Positions 1 through 10,835 of a stretch of 64,000 bases of DNA are shown here, in pieces. The notes under the pieces are model-generated. The model saw nothing but the letters and a program-made list of their open reading frames with translations. It was not told where the DNA came from and did not search any database. Positions within the stretch are counted from its first letter, which is position 1; each line of letters begins with the position of its first letter. The DNA is taken from the NCBI GenBank assembly GCA_964036295.1, contig OZ038466.1, positions 4,690,001-4,754,000 on the forward strand. Direction: 5' to 3'. Both the position numbers and the translations under genes were made by a program. This stretch comes from Plumapathes pennacea (lineage: Eukaryota; Cnidaria; Anthozoa; Antipatharia; Myriopathidae).

Positions 1-227
1 ATGCACTGCGACTTAATTCCTTGTAGGTTTTTGGAATTCATTTCGAGGATTTGTGGAAGAGGGGATGAAGATAATTGCTGCTGGAAAAAGGTACCAGAAT
101 ATGACCTATAGTTGTCATACCCTTGTAATGTAAGGGGTAATCCCCTTATCGATTGCAGATCAGTCCCTTCATTGTGCTGGGAGTCAAGGAAACGCGCTGG
201 AAAAGAGGAGAGCGAGCTACCGCTGGT

Positions 228-276
228 AGAATGGGTCCAAGTCCGAGGCACCTCGGACCCATTCTCTAACAAGACG
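228..276. repeat. short imperfect hairpin
   Basis: AGAATGGGTCC is followed by CCGAGG and then CCTCGG and ACCCATTCT, giving a stem of about 15 bp with a small bulge. It lies upstream of the C5orf34-like exon and was probably left by a small foldback element. No function can be assigned. Confidence 0.4.
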
Positions 277-723
277 CTCACTCTCCCCAGACCGCACGCG
301 TTCACGTGGCGCTTTCCCTCTATCCTTGCGATTTATTTTATTTTATTTTATTTTTTTTTAATTTGAACAATATTTGAGCATTACATTTGCTCCAGGAGCT
401 AAAGCTCATCGAGGGAGCTTATTGCGAATTGAACTCAACCTAGAGATTATCCAACTGCTGAAGTAAATGAAATAAAACCCCAGCCAAATTAGCCTGCGAG
501 TACAGCCCTTCACGTCGACTCCTTACTGAATCACCCAAGAGGCCGGCTTTTATTTGCCATGAAAGAAAGTTGAATTTAAAAGTTTAAAACGTCAAGCATG
601 GATGCACGCGCAACCTTCAGAAACTGGTCTAAGTCCAGTTGTCCCATTCCCGCTAGAGCTCATGGAAATATATCCCGAAATTTATCGCATTGAGTTACTT
701 TCATTCCAAAGCTTTCTTTGTAG

Positions 724-1042
724 CATTTGCTCCCATCTCTTGTTATCAGGACTCCCGTCAAGATTGGCCTCCGGTTGTTCCGTCGCTGCCAGAGCTCGTG
801 GAAACAGCTGAGGTGCCAAATATTGGGAACTTCAGGGTTTACTCCAATGGAACCATTCACGTTGTATTTGCCGACAGAACAATCCTCCACACAGATTGCA
901 GAAGCAACACGAAGCCTTGTGATCTCGAAAATAGATTGGCTATGCCGAGGCGTGATGAGATAGAGGAGCTGTATGAACTCACACTCCCCAATGGAGTCGT
1001 TGTGTCGGGAGTTAATGCCCGCAACCCACTGGGGTTTCAAAG
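724..1042 (+). CDS. C5orf34-like protein, C-terminal exon (partial gene)
   Basis: An open exon preceded by a pyrimidine-rich acceptor ending at 723 and followed by a GT donor at 1043. It codes about 106 residues. The central part reads as a beta-strand-rich module (FRVYSNGTIHVVFADRTIL, then YELTLPNGVVV), and the order 'P-x-(I/V)-G-x-F, S-x-G-x-(I/V)-x-x-x-F-x-D-x-T-x-L, then L-x-x-P-x-G' is what I recall for the conserved C-terminal region of vertebrate C5orf34, an uncharacterised cilia- or polo-kinase-associated protein. The family call is from memory of the pattern, not a search. The rest of the gene would lie to the left of the window; I could not place a following exon with confidence. 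A partly similar segment at 611-665 may be a degenerate copy of the exon's start. Confidence 0.55.
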
Positions 1043-1924
1043 GTAAACTAATTTACATATCTAGCTACTGGTGTTTCTGACTCATCTTTCTGTCTTTGTG
1101 AGTAACAACACTGAGGACAAGCGATCGACATAAGCCTGACAACAGACGACAACATCTCTGTTGAGGCTCACAGGTGCTACCACTGTCATTTTTTAGGCGC
1201 ATCTTCAAAACTCTAGTGGCATATTTGACTAATATTGGTCGCCAACTTTGAGCCTTGCACACAAATTTAAGCACACACTGAAAAACGTCCAAATTCTGTG
1301 AGTACAGTCTAATATAGCCCGCTTAGTTAGCTCCCCTCTCCCGTCGCACCAGTCCCCGGAGTTCCCGGGAGAGCCCAGGCCCAGCTATGCAGGCTAATTC
1401 GCTCATTGCACGGTGCCGCCATATTGGATTCCAAGCGAGGCTAACCTGGCACGCAATTCGCCAGATATGGAACAAGAGAGTTTCCTATCGCTCTAAAGCA
1501 CCAAGGCGTCCTCAGAGGAGATGTACGTGTTTCATTTGGGGAATTACATGCACAAATTTTTAAGGTAACATTCTCAGTTTTGCCAGGTCAGCCTCGTTTT
1601 GAAGCTCGTGCCATTTCCCGTGTAAAGAGCCCATTCTAATAGCAGTGTTCACTTTCAACACCTGGACTAAAGGCTCTCATTGAGTTCATTCTAACATCCA
1701 TATACACTGTGTTGTTGAGCGAAGTTTATGTTTGTACATAGAAATACGGCAGTGAAAGAGATATTGCTGCGTTCTTCTCCATGAATCAGGTACATTCAAG
1801 CGGCTCAGCACTGGAGAGACTGGGTACGAGCTGGCGCTCACAAAAGACGTACGTTCTACCGAGATACGGCCTGGGACCTAGAACGACAGAGGTCAGAACG
1901 TCACTAACACGTCTTTTATGCTTG
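1043..1924. other. non-coding stretch, nothing recognised
   Basis: This is the presumed intron or downstream flank of the C5orf34-like gene. Stops are frequent in all frames and I see no conserved protein, RNA gene or clear repeat boundary. Confidence 0.5.
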
Positions 1925-2125
1925 CGCTTGTGCTTGCGTCGCCTGTTTTCACTAATGCATGTTTTTTGTGAAGACGCTGGCGTTGCTTGTTTACACTAAT
2001 GCATGTTTTTTGTGAAGACGCTGGCGTCGCCTGTTTACACTAATGCATGTTTTTTTGTAAATGCGCTGGCGTCGCCTGTTTTCACTAATGCATGTTTTTT
2101 GTAAATGCTCTGGCGTCGCTCGTGG
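1925..2125. repeat. minisatellite, about four units of 45-52 bp
   Basis: Four tandem units each contain CACTAATGCATG followed by a T-run, a TGTGAAGAC or TGTAAATGC variant, and CTGGCGTCGC. The units differ by a few bases and by T-run length, so the array is not brand new. Confidence 0.8.
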
Positions 2126-2295
2126 AAACCAGGTTTTTTTTGTTTATTTTCTTGTTTCATCAGGGCTGTTAGCTCCGAAATCAGCAAGTTAACAAGATTC
2201 AACTGTATCCACAACACTCACCCGTTATAACTCTAGAATGCAACTTATTCTTGTAATTGGGTCGGCCGTCCACTCTGCATGTGATTAGGTACTAA

Positions 2296-2550
2296 TGCCT
2301 CGTTCACACCAATGCTTAAACCTGTTTAAACCTGTTTAAAAGGCCGGTTTATCAAAACTTGTTTAGTTAGGTCGACCGTTTACAATGCGAGTACGGCAAA
2401 ACTAAACTGGTTTAAAACCCGTCCAACTAAACAACCTGAGCGAGGTGGTGTAAAATGTTGTGTAGTTAACACAAAATGAAAACAGGTTTTAGAAACGTTG
2501 TCTAATAAACTTGGTTTAATTAAACAGGTTTAGTTGGTGTGAATAGGGTA
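2296..2550. mobile_element. MITE with imperfect terminal inverted repeats
   Basis: The left end GCCTCGTTCACACCAATG is mirrored by TTGGTGTGAATAGGG at the right end. Internally AACCTGTTTAAA and its complement recur several times. It has no coding capacity, so it is a non-autonomous DNA element about 255 bp long. The target-site duplication is not clear by eye. Confidence 0.6.
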
Positions 2551-4093
2551 TAAGTTTTTCTGTGCCGTACTCAATATTTCTACTCAAATGTAAAGAAGAA
2601 GGTGCAGTTTGAGTGTTGCTACTTGGTCCGTATCAACAAAACGACTACTCTGGATACCAGAGGTTTCCCCTCGCTTCGGTGCTCAACGAGCTCACTAGTA
2701 AACTCACTAACACACCGAGAGAGGAAAATAACCTCTGGTCTCCAGGGTACAAAACGACTAAAACACAGGGTTGTATTGTCCGAGGAACTTCTGTCAGTTT
2801 GAAGTCTAGTGCGATAATGACGTGTCGCCCTTTGACTGACGTGCTGGATAACCAATCCGGGCAGTTTCACGTGACCAAAATAACGCCAAACATGGAGTAA
2901 CCATACCAAAAACAGGTTGGACCGGTTTCAAACGTAAAATGGCATGATCGATGACTGATCAGAAATTGTTTGCACTTAGCTGATTAGATATCCTTGAACA
3001 TTGCTCACCTACTGCTGGGCAGGAAAATAAAGAAAACACTTTGGAGACTGCAGTACCCCAACATTCAGTACCGGTGAGTCTCGGGAACGACTTTTATTCA
3101 TACTCATTATAATACTTATACATAAAGACCTTCAATTCTTTCATCTTTATCCAATAAGCCATTTTTAGTTGCCTGTTGTCTCTGTTTCAAAACGAGGCCC
3201 TGTGCGAACCAATCAGAAACAAGCAAGTGGCGATTGCGATTGCGTTCTTTTTTGTCTTTTCTTTTTTTTTTTTGCACTAATGGTTCTAGTAAAACCAATA
3301 AGGCATTTCCAATATGCATAATGCCTCTATTTCAAAACAAGAACTAGTGCGAAACCTTCTGATGAAAATTAGTTTTGCTCGCATGTGTATTTGTTTGCAA
3401 CAGAGGCAAAAGGCATCTCAAAACTGGCTTAATGCGATTTACTCTGGCTTCTAATTGGTTGTTTTTCTTTTCTGACGGCCTCAGCGAGTGCCTTTGTAAT
3501 TAGTTTTAAATTCACTCAACTTTTTACAGGAGCTGAGTATAGAGCACTGTGACCAGCACACAATGGTGAAGAATGTTCTTCGACGAACCGCCACAGCCAT
3601 AAGCGACATCGACAGCTTTCTGACAGACAATCGGGAGAATGTAACTAGACATCGTTCTATCCGCCATTCAACGTCTGAAATGCACAGCCAAGAATAGAAA
3701 ACCCATATACCTTTGCGCCCCAGGATAAATGCTTCAGCCAAAAAAGAAAGAAAGCCCGAACACGCAGTGATTAGGCATTATAAATGTTCCCGCAAAGGAT
3801 GATTGGCTATTATTTTGGTACCCACAAGTCAGTGGGTCGGAAGTGCCGTTGCCTGAAGTTTTCCCGAGAGTTTATTTTCGCGAATTTCACGGATTTTCCG
3901 ACAATACGCAAAAACTAAATTCCCGCAAAAAAAAAAAAAAAAAAAAAAAAAGAATCCGCGAAACTTTACTCCATTTATTTAGATTACTGAATTTCAATTA
4001 AATTGACTGCAAACAATATCACGGCCTTCTTCTTTGCAATTGGAACAAAATGAACAGTCTCTGCGGTCTAGAGGAAACCATCTACTGAAAAAC
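2551..4093. other. intergenic, no gene seen
   Basis: Short ORFs here have no recognisable domains. The stretch contains T- and A-rich tracts, including an uninterrupted A-run of about 24 at 3927-3951. Nothing else is supportable. Confidence 0.5.
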
Positions 4094-4631
4094 TTAACAA
4101 ATTGACGTCAATTTTTTATGTGTCTGTCCTCTTCTTGATGATGAAACGCGTCATAACATTGTCAAAAAGATGTGGATCCACGAGGCGCTTCGGTGGCTGC
4201 GTTGGCGACAAATGGCTCCCTTAACGGGATTTTCAATTCTTATTGGTCAAGCACAGGTTTTTATCTTGCAACAAAACACCTAATTCTTGAACAAATGTAC
4301 AAAGTTTGCCGAACTTTCCTTGACTGAGTTTTGCCTTCTTAATTTATTCATGCTTCAAATGCTCACGTCAAACTGTCATTTTTCACCAATGAAATGTCTT
4401 GAAATTTAACGTTAACCAATCAGAAAGCGAGAAAAGTTAGTGACAATGATTTTGTCAGATCGAATAAAATGCAGTTTTAATGCGTGTTTTCCCCGTGTCG
4501 TCGCTTGAGTTTTGTTATTCTAAAAAACAAATAGACGTCAGCTTTTCATGTGTCTGTCCTCTTATTGATCATGAAACGCGTTTCATGATCAATAAGAGGA
4601 CAGACACAAAAAACTGACGTCAATTTGTTAA
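4094..4631. mobile_element. non-autonomous foldback element with nested inner copy
   Basis: The ends are TTAACAAATTGACGTCA (4094) and its complement TGACGTCAATTTGTTAA (to 4631). Just inside is a conserved TGTGTCTGTCCTCTT segment. A third inner copy at about 4533-4577 abuts the right end in inverted orientation, making a near-perfect palindrome centred at about 4578 (GAAACGCGTTTC). The structure suggests one element inserted into, or partly duplicated within, another. Confidence 0.65.
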
Positions 4632-4650
4632 ATTAACTCATTGTATTATA

Positions 4651-4806
4651 TAGACACGAGTGTTTTACTGGAAAATATACCGTGCGCAAAATCCATACGA
4701 AACTACAACCGGGACCCGAGTGGCGTAATTTCCATATCCTCACTAGTGAGGATTTCTCGCTTTTGCACGGTTGTTTGTGCAATTTCTCGTAAAACACTCG
4801 TGTCTA
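4651..4806. mobile_element. foldback MITE (GACACGAGTGTTTTAC family)
   Basis: Terminal inverted repeats TAGACACGAGTGTTTTAC and GTAAAACACTCGTGTCTA enclose about 120 bp with an inner palindrome (CCTCACTAGTGAGG). It is followed by a second, different foldback element. The same pair occurs in reverse order and orientation at 41846-42170. Confidence 0.75.
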
Positions 4807-4822
4807 ATATAATAAAAAGAAA

Positions 4823-4961
4823 ATTACACGGCGGCTTGAAGATATGGATTTTATTTTCTCGTGGTAAAAACAATATTTTACTCACTCGCGAAGCGCTCGT
4901 TCGTAAAATATTGTTTTTACCACTCGAAAATAAAATTCATATCTTCGCGCCGCCGTGTAAT
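4823..4961. mobile_element. foldback MITE (ATTACACGGCGGC family)
   Basis: Inverted ends ATTACACGGCGGC and GCCGCCGTGTAAT flank an almost complete hairpin: AAAACAATATTTTAC is mirrored by GTAAAATATTGTTTT around a CGCGAAGCGCTCG centre. There is no coding capacity. Confidence 0.75.
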
Positions 4962-5640
4962 ATCCTCTATGTAAGACACACTCAGTGTTTTACTCCAAAC
5001 TCGTTGTATTAATCGCCAACGCTCAAATCACAGCTATTTATCGAATAGACAGCTTTCCTACCCGACGACTTTTAAATCTTGAAAGAAAAAGAAGTCGTAT
5101 GACTAAGCGATTAATTCCGACTCTGCTGAGAGGAATACACCAGCTGAAACTGTCGACAGAAAAGTATTCATTGGGCTCATGTAAAATTCACTGGCCCATA
5201 GCATAAACAAGAACAGCAGGCTTCTATATTTCTTCAAGTGATACAGTCAGTACTAAACACAAGGATATGGCCAGCATAACTTGCCGTCTTCAATTATTTC
5301 AAAACAAACAGCAGTCCTCATGCAACTTGCGAAAATTATCATTTCCATTGCAGCGCCCATGACGAGCAAAACATTTCGGCAATTTCATTTAGAAACGGTG
5401 AAATTTGCCTTGGCGACTGCTCGATTTCCACCGACTGAACTTTGCTTTTCCTTCCTGATAATGCATCTCAGTTTTAAGGCAAACGACGTGGCGTAATTTG
5501 TACTTTGTTGTGCTCGAACTTCGCTTCGCTTCATCCGCCATTAATCAAACTTGAAAGTGTTAGCCTCACGTTTTTAAGTTTTGCGAGCTAATTATGCGCA
5601 GGCGCAGCTCATGACCGAGCCTATTTAAGCGCCATTGCTT
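4962..5640. other. intergenic, no gene seen
   Basis: The stretch holds an open frame at 5281-5496 and shorter ones, but their amino-acid content looks random and no domain is recognisable. It separates the foldback pair from the first spacer repeat of the peptide-gene array. Confidence 0.45.
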
Positions 5641-6520
5641 CTCATGCCACAGTTTATACTTTTATGTGGCATGTATTCACTTTATACTTAGCCTCTTATA
5701 CTAGACTCTCTCCTCCTCAATTTTTGTCAAAGAGCTTGTCAGCACGTTCAAAGTAGAATTAATTTCTAAAATCCGTTGCCAAGTTATCGAAATACTCCTG
5801 GAACCAGGGGCCAATTCAATAAACATTTACACGTGTATTTTACAAGTCGGACCATTATTCAAACACCACTAAACGGACTCTACTCCAGCAAAGTCTGTAA
5901 ACAATATTACAGAGACAGGTCCCTAGTGCACGACCACAACAATATTTGGCCACTGTATTGGATTAAAGTGTGTTTTAACGTCTGGAAAAATTGATCTGAC
6001 TTGTAAAATACACTTGTAAATGCTTTATTGAATTGGCCCCAGAACCAACTTTCTGAAGAGCGGCGCAGATATTGGACTCCGACCTGTTTGTATTTTGCTG
6101 GAGTTTGCTGTGTAAATTCTAAAGACTAAAGATGTTAAGCGCATATGGTGTATAACAAAGCAGTAAGGTTGCGTCAATGGGTCATGACTACTGAATTTTA
6201 CACAGCAGCTTTCGTGCGCACAGCCTCGAGACCTGGGGCAAAACCACGCACATTCAAAGGCTGAAAAGCACATTGTGAATATGATTGTTTGATACAATCA
6301 CAATCAACAATAATAATCACGCCCTTCCATTGTTTGATTACAAGGACAACTTCTGCAACATCTTCAGTTTAACTCAGCTGGAGCCGTGGTCTGCCAATCA
6401 AAAGTCGCAGGCAAAAGGTATCCGGAGTGAATTCACTTCACTTGCAGTTTAGTTTAGCTCCTGCTGAACAGGTAGACTAAATCGGTGTGAAGGACATCAT
6501 AGGGTCCGGTCTCACTGGAA
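5641..6520 (+). repeat. spacer repeat of the peptide array (first copy)
   Basis: This is the first appearance of a ~0.5-kb sequence that recurs through the array. It contains, in order, CCACAGTTTATACTT, a CTCTCTCCTCCTC tract, GAGCTTGTCAGCACGTTC, AACCAACTTTCTGAAGAGCGGCGCAGATATTGGACTCCGACC-type sequence, a GGTTGCGTCAA block, CATTGTTTGATTACAAGGACAA, and GTGAATTCACT with TTTAGTTTAGCTCCT at the end. It is split by a 235-bp MITE. There is no open frame across it. A second partial copy follows at 6655-6868. Confidence 0.75.
5807..6041. mobile_element. MITE in spacer repeat, 6-bp target duplication
   Basis: Ends are GGGGCCAATTCAATAAA and TTTATTGAATTGGCCCC. GAACCA stands on both sides (5801-5806 and 6042-6047). 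The other spacer copies, for example near 13688, read through GCAGAACCAACT without interruption, which is the empty site. Inside, ACACGTGTATTTTACAAGTC is mirrored by GACTTGTAAAATACACTTGT. Confidence 0.8.
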
Positions 6521-6873
6521 AGTTTAGTCGATAATAACTCAGCATCAAGAGCAATGCGAGGGCTTCTTCAATGTTTGCTAGCAACTTGCTGACATATATT
6601 TCTGGTGACAAGCGCTGTTTGCACTTCAAATGATGCAAATGTCGATATTAATGTCGTTTAATGTCGGAGCCATAGTCAGGTGCTAAACGCAGGTCATACT
6701 TAATATGTGTCTCGTGTATTGACGGAAAGTTCAAAGTCTAATCTTATATCTCTTACCAAATCTGTCCAGATTTAGTTTTGCCATACTTTTGTGCAATTCA
6801 ACTGACTAAAGAGTAAAACCACAAACTGTTGTCTAAATAATTTAGTCAACTGAAGGTTGTGGTACGCAAGGTA

Positions 6874-7762
6874 TTGCTCGCTGTAGCTGCTTCAGAGAGG
6901 TAACCAGAGGATCAGGAACGGAGGCCTCTTCTTTTGCCCAACACCAATTTATTCACTCGAGATCACTAGAGTTACAAACTTTCAACTCTAGAACTAAATT
7001 CAAATCCTAACGAAAAGGGTGTGCGTCGTCTTGTGACGCTTATGCACATCACACTTAAGGCTGTCAATCAAGACTACAGGCCAATGAAAGACTAAATAAC
7101 GTCACAACTTGACTGCGGAGTAGCAGATGTTCATTAACATTACGCACTGGGAAAAACCTTAACTTTAGCCTTTTAAACTTAATGAGCATATACAGCATAT
7201 ACAGAATAAACTCAATTTAAGAATAGTGATAAAGTAAGTTACGGGCTATCTTTCGGTGTAAGAGTTATTAAGTCTTAAGCAGTAAAAACTAGCAAAAGTA
7301 CTTAACAATGAATATTAGAAAGTCAACATTACGCAACGACACAATTCCAGGTAGGCTCCGCCTCTATGGAGAGCCAGAACTTGGTCGTAACTAAACAACT
7401 TAATTGGATTTTCACACTTTCCAGGGCAAGTACAAGCTAAACAATGAGGCTAATTCCAGAAATGTAAATATGCGCTAAACTTAGCTAAACCAATCCTAGT
7501 AACGAGCACTTGCAAGGTTCCGGCCAGTTGTAATTGGCCAAAAGGTTAAAAGGTCATTAGTACTAAAAGTATAGAAGATTATCTTACTCAGTAACTTAGT
7601 AGTAAAGGTAACGAGGATTATCTTACTTAGCGAACAGGTCATAATGACAACTCTACTTTATCCTGAATAATCGAGTGAGTAGATAATAGATATCAAATAT
7701 TTCCCAAAATATGACCCATGACAAGTTATAGTAAAATAGTAGAAATCTCTTCCGTAACGTTC
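6874..7762 (-). repeat. direct repeat, possible 3' LTR of a minus-strand element
   Basis: About 0.85 kb starting TTGCTCGCTGTAGCTGCTTCAG is repeated at 8061-9022. On the minus strand this copy is preceded by a purine tract (GAGGAGGGAGGA, complement of 7763-7776), as expected for a polypurine tract next to a 3' LTR. No retroviral protein is coded between the repeats, so a TRIM-like or internally deleted LTR retrotransposon is the best guess; a plain tandem duplication is the alternative. Confidence 0.45.
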
Positions 7763-7954
7763 CTCCCTCCTCGGTTTCAAATCTCCTGATTTGGAAAGAA
7801 AAAGGCGAGGAAGTAGAGAGAAAACACTAGCATGGCATAACTAAACACGCGTCCGGGACAAGAACGTATACAATATCCTAGCAAAAACCAACACCATAAT
7901 AACACATTACGAACAAGCTAAGCATAAGGAGCTTGTGAAATAACACATAAACTA

Positions 7955-7983
7955 TTTTTGTTGTTGTTGTTGTTGTTGTTGTG
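7955..7983. repeat. (TTG)n microsatellite
   Basis: Eight or nine tandem TTG units between the two long direct repeats. Confidence 0.9.
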
Positions 7984-8060
7984 AATAAGGGCTCAATAGA
8001 GTGAGCTAGTAAATATGGCAACAATCGCACTTTGTGACCACTACTTGATATGCAAAATAT

Positions 8061-9022
8061 TTGCTCGCTGTAGCTGCTTCAGAAAGGTAACCAGAGGATC
8101 AGAAACTGATGCCTCTTCTTTTGCCCAACACCAATTTATTCACTCGAGATCACTAGAGTTACAAACTTTCAACTCTAGAACTAAATTCAAGTCCTGACGA
8201 AAAGGGTGTGCGTCGTCTTAGATAGTGACGCTTACGTACATCACACTTTAGGCCGTCAAACAAGACTACAGGCCAGACTAGATAACGTCACAACTTGACT
8301 ACGGAATAGCAGATGTTCAATAACATTACGCACTAGGAAAACCCTTAACTTTAGCCTTTTAAACTTAATGAGCATACACAGAATAACCTCAATTTAAGAA
8401 TAGTGATAAAGTAAGTTACGGGCTATCTTTCGGTGTAAGAGTTATTAAGTCTTAAGCTGGTGTTACACTGGTCGATTTGCAACAACCATTTGAAACGCCG
8501 ATTTGCTTCAAATTCACGCAGCAATGTTGCAAGTTTTTGAATCGCTTTCAAAAATTTGCAACGCGTTACAGCACTTCAAACATCGCGAAAAATCGTTGGC
8601 AATGGGGTGTTACACCTGAACGATTTTTAGTGCAACATCGTATCGTTGCAAATCGACCAGTGTAACACCGCCTTTAGCAGTAAAAACTAGTAAAAGTACT
8701 TTTAAACAACGAACATTAGAAAATCAACATTACGCAACGACGGTGTTCCAGATAGGCTCCGCCTCTAAGGAGAGCCAGAACGTGGTCGTAAAGAACTAAA
8801 TTGGATTTTCACACCTTCCATGGCAAGTGCAAGCTAAAGAATGAGGCTAATTCCAGAAATGTAATTATGCGCTAAACTAATCCTAGTAATGAACACTTGC
8901 AAGGTTCCGGCCAGTTGTAGTTGGCAAAAGGTTAAAAGGTCATTAGTACTAAAGGTAACGAGGATTATCTTACTCAACGAGGATTATCTTACTTAGCGAA
9001 CAGGTCATAATGACCTTCCGTT
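8061..9022 (-). repeat. direct repeat, possible 5' LTR of a minus-strand element
   Basis: This is the second copy of the 6874 repeat and differs by small indels. On the minus strand its inner edge is followed by TGGTCACAAAGTGCG (complement of about 8026-8040), which could be a primer-binding site. It is interrupted by a MITE at about 8457-8671 that the first copy lacks. Its far end lacks about 80 bp present in the first copy. Confidence 0.45.
8457..8671. mobile_element. MITE nested in long direct repeat
   Basis: Inverted ends CTGGTGTTACACTGGTCG and CGACCAGTGTAACACCG flank a sequence rich in TTGCAA and ATCGTT motifs. The other direct-repeat copy reads AGTCTTAAGCAGTAAAA straight through at about 7273, which is the empty site. 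TTAA on the left and TTTA on the right suggest a TTA-type target duplication. Confidence 0.8.
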
Positions 9023-9413
9023 ATGTGATTAAATAGAGGAAAACATCGCAGTATAATCATTTTAGTTTCAGCTGGAACGGTGTGCAGATCAAAAGTTGCA
9101 GGCTAAAGGTAAGGGGAGTGAATTCACTCCATTTGCAGTTTAGTTCAGCTCCTAAATAAATAAACTAAATCGGTATGGAGGATATAATGGTGTTTTAAAA
9201 CTCGCATTAATGTTTTGGGCATTTCGATTCGAAACAATTTGAAGACTGACTTCTTTACGCACCAACAAGTCATTGCACAGATGTCTTGACAAAACTAACT
9301 TGCGCGACCAATATGGAGGGCGCGTTCGATTGGTTCTATTCCGGAATAAAAATAACGCTGCTGATTAAAATGAAGCAATGAACAAACATCTTGTTACTAC
9401 TTATTTTGTTATA

Positions 9414-9842
9414 CAGTGGAACCTCCTGGTTTGTCTTCAAGTGGTTGCTTACGGGAGGTGGTCGCTTATGGGAGGGTCGCTTATGGGAGGTAGTCGCTTA
9501 CGGGAAATTCTCGCCATGGGAGGCCTAAGTGAGATCCAGCTTTAAGCCACAAGCAATTCAGTTTTAGTGAGTGAAAAACAACTTGTGTTTGAAGAAATCA
9601 ACCTTGTGTCCTGTTTCACGTTACATTACGTATGTCTGTGTTTTGTCTGGTCCGGTTTTTGCAAGGAAGTTAGTTCTTGCTCAGAAGTTTGCGTATTGAG
9701 TGGTCGCTTACCGGAGGTAAAAAATAACAGAAAAACTTACACCTCGCTTACGAGAGGTTGCATTAATAGAAACTTGACTGAGTGACCAATCGGTCATTTG
9801 ATAAGTGGTTGCTTAAGAGAGGTGGTCAGGGATGTTCCACTG
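9414..9842. mobile_element. mariner-like MITE with TA target site
   Basis: Ends are CAGTGGAACCTCC and ATGTTCCACTG, with TA at 9412-9413 and 9843-9844. Internally, GGTCGCTTATGGGAGG-type sequence repeats several times. The flanking sequence (ACTTATTTTGTTATA, then TATTTACAAACATGC) occurs uninterrupted at about 18652-18675, 29658-29681 and, inverted, at about 45525. These are three empty sites that fix the insertion boundaries. Confidence 0.85.
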
Positions 9843-10590
9843 TATTTACAAACATGCATGGAAGGATTGTAGCCGTCCATCGTTGCGATGCATTTGTGAA
9901 GCACTCTTTAAAATATCTATTCATTTAATTGAGCACCAGCAAACAGAACAAATAATGTGGGAATTCAATAGGCCCGCTGAGGCACAACTGGTCATCATCT
10001 GCACTGCATTTTAAATACGCCTCCCATCCTGAACCTTTGTCACTTCTCTCCCAGGGAATTCAATAGGCCATCTGAACCAGAACCTACTGGCCATCATCTG
10101 CACTGTATTTTAAATACGCCTCCCATCCTGAACCCTAATCCCTCGACTCCCACATAAAAATGACGGGGATGCTCGTCGGGAATTTCTGTTTTAGCCCCTA
10201 AGAGGTACTGAAACGGGCGTGGCTTGAGCTTACTTTGACCCGGCTAAAAGGTACCAATAATAGCATACCAAGAATTTAAAGTATCGATGCTTTTAATTGC
10301 TATAAAGAGGATATCATCAAGCACTTTATCCCTTGCTGTTTTCAAACAAAAAGAGTTCATTCGATTGACACCCGACTCCTAAACGGTACCACGTCCATTG
10401 AAATGCCAGAGTTTGATGTTAAGAACCCTAAGCGGTGCCAAAACCGTAATTTTGGCCCCTAAGCGATACGACGAGCATCCCCGTCCTTTCATATATGGGA
10501 GTTCTTCCCGTTATATATTCTGAATCAAGTAATTGCTAAAATTGGTCACTAATTAGGTCATGATCCCTGATATTCGCCAGCTTTACTATC
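9843..10590. repeat. array flank repeats upstream of peptide gene 1
   Basis: 9843-10040 matches 18662-18880 and 29668-29886 (ACAAACATGCATGGAAGG onward). 10041-10160 repeats part of itself (CATCTGCACTG and ATTTTAAATACGCCTCCC twice). From about 10160 to 10500 I see no repeat partner and no gene; CCGTCATTTT near 10160 and its complement near 10480 hint at an inverted-repeat element. Confidence 0.5.
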
Positions 10591-10599
10591 ATTTTTGCG

Positions 10600-10685
10600 G
10601 CTAGTACGACGTCCTTTGTGAATGAGTCTAATTTCAATTGCAAGACTCGGCGTCGTTGATCGTCGTAACCATGGCAAATCGCAGA
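10600..10685 (+). promoter_or_regulatory. promoter region and leader exon, peptide gene 1
   Basis: This block is conserved upstream of copies 1, 2, 4, 6 and 8. It carries CTAGTACGACGTCC, a TATA position and GACTCGGCGTCGTTGATCGTCG, and ends at a donor after CGCAGA (10685). Here the TATA box is degraded (GTCTAATTT instead of GTATAAATT), so this promoter may be weak. The leader includes an upstream ATG (ATGGCAAATCGC) in another frame from the peptide. Confidence 0.6.
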
Positions 10686-10835
10686 GTACATTATAGATAT
10701 TTCTAAATTAAATATAATCGCATGTAGACATTCAAGATATGTTGAATATTTCTAGTGACTTCTTGCTTAATTGTACACACTCACCATTTCAGTAAGTCAT
10801 ATTTTACTACCTACATTCTTCTTTTCTCATGCAGA

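Noticed and set aside
5281..5496. 71-codon frame at 5281
   Set aside because: No domain or transcript signals; composition typical of non-coding sequence here.
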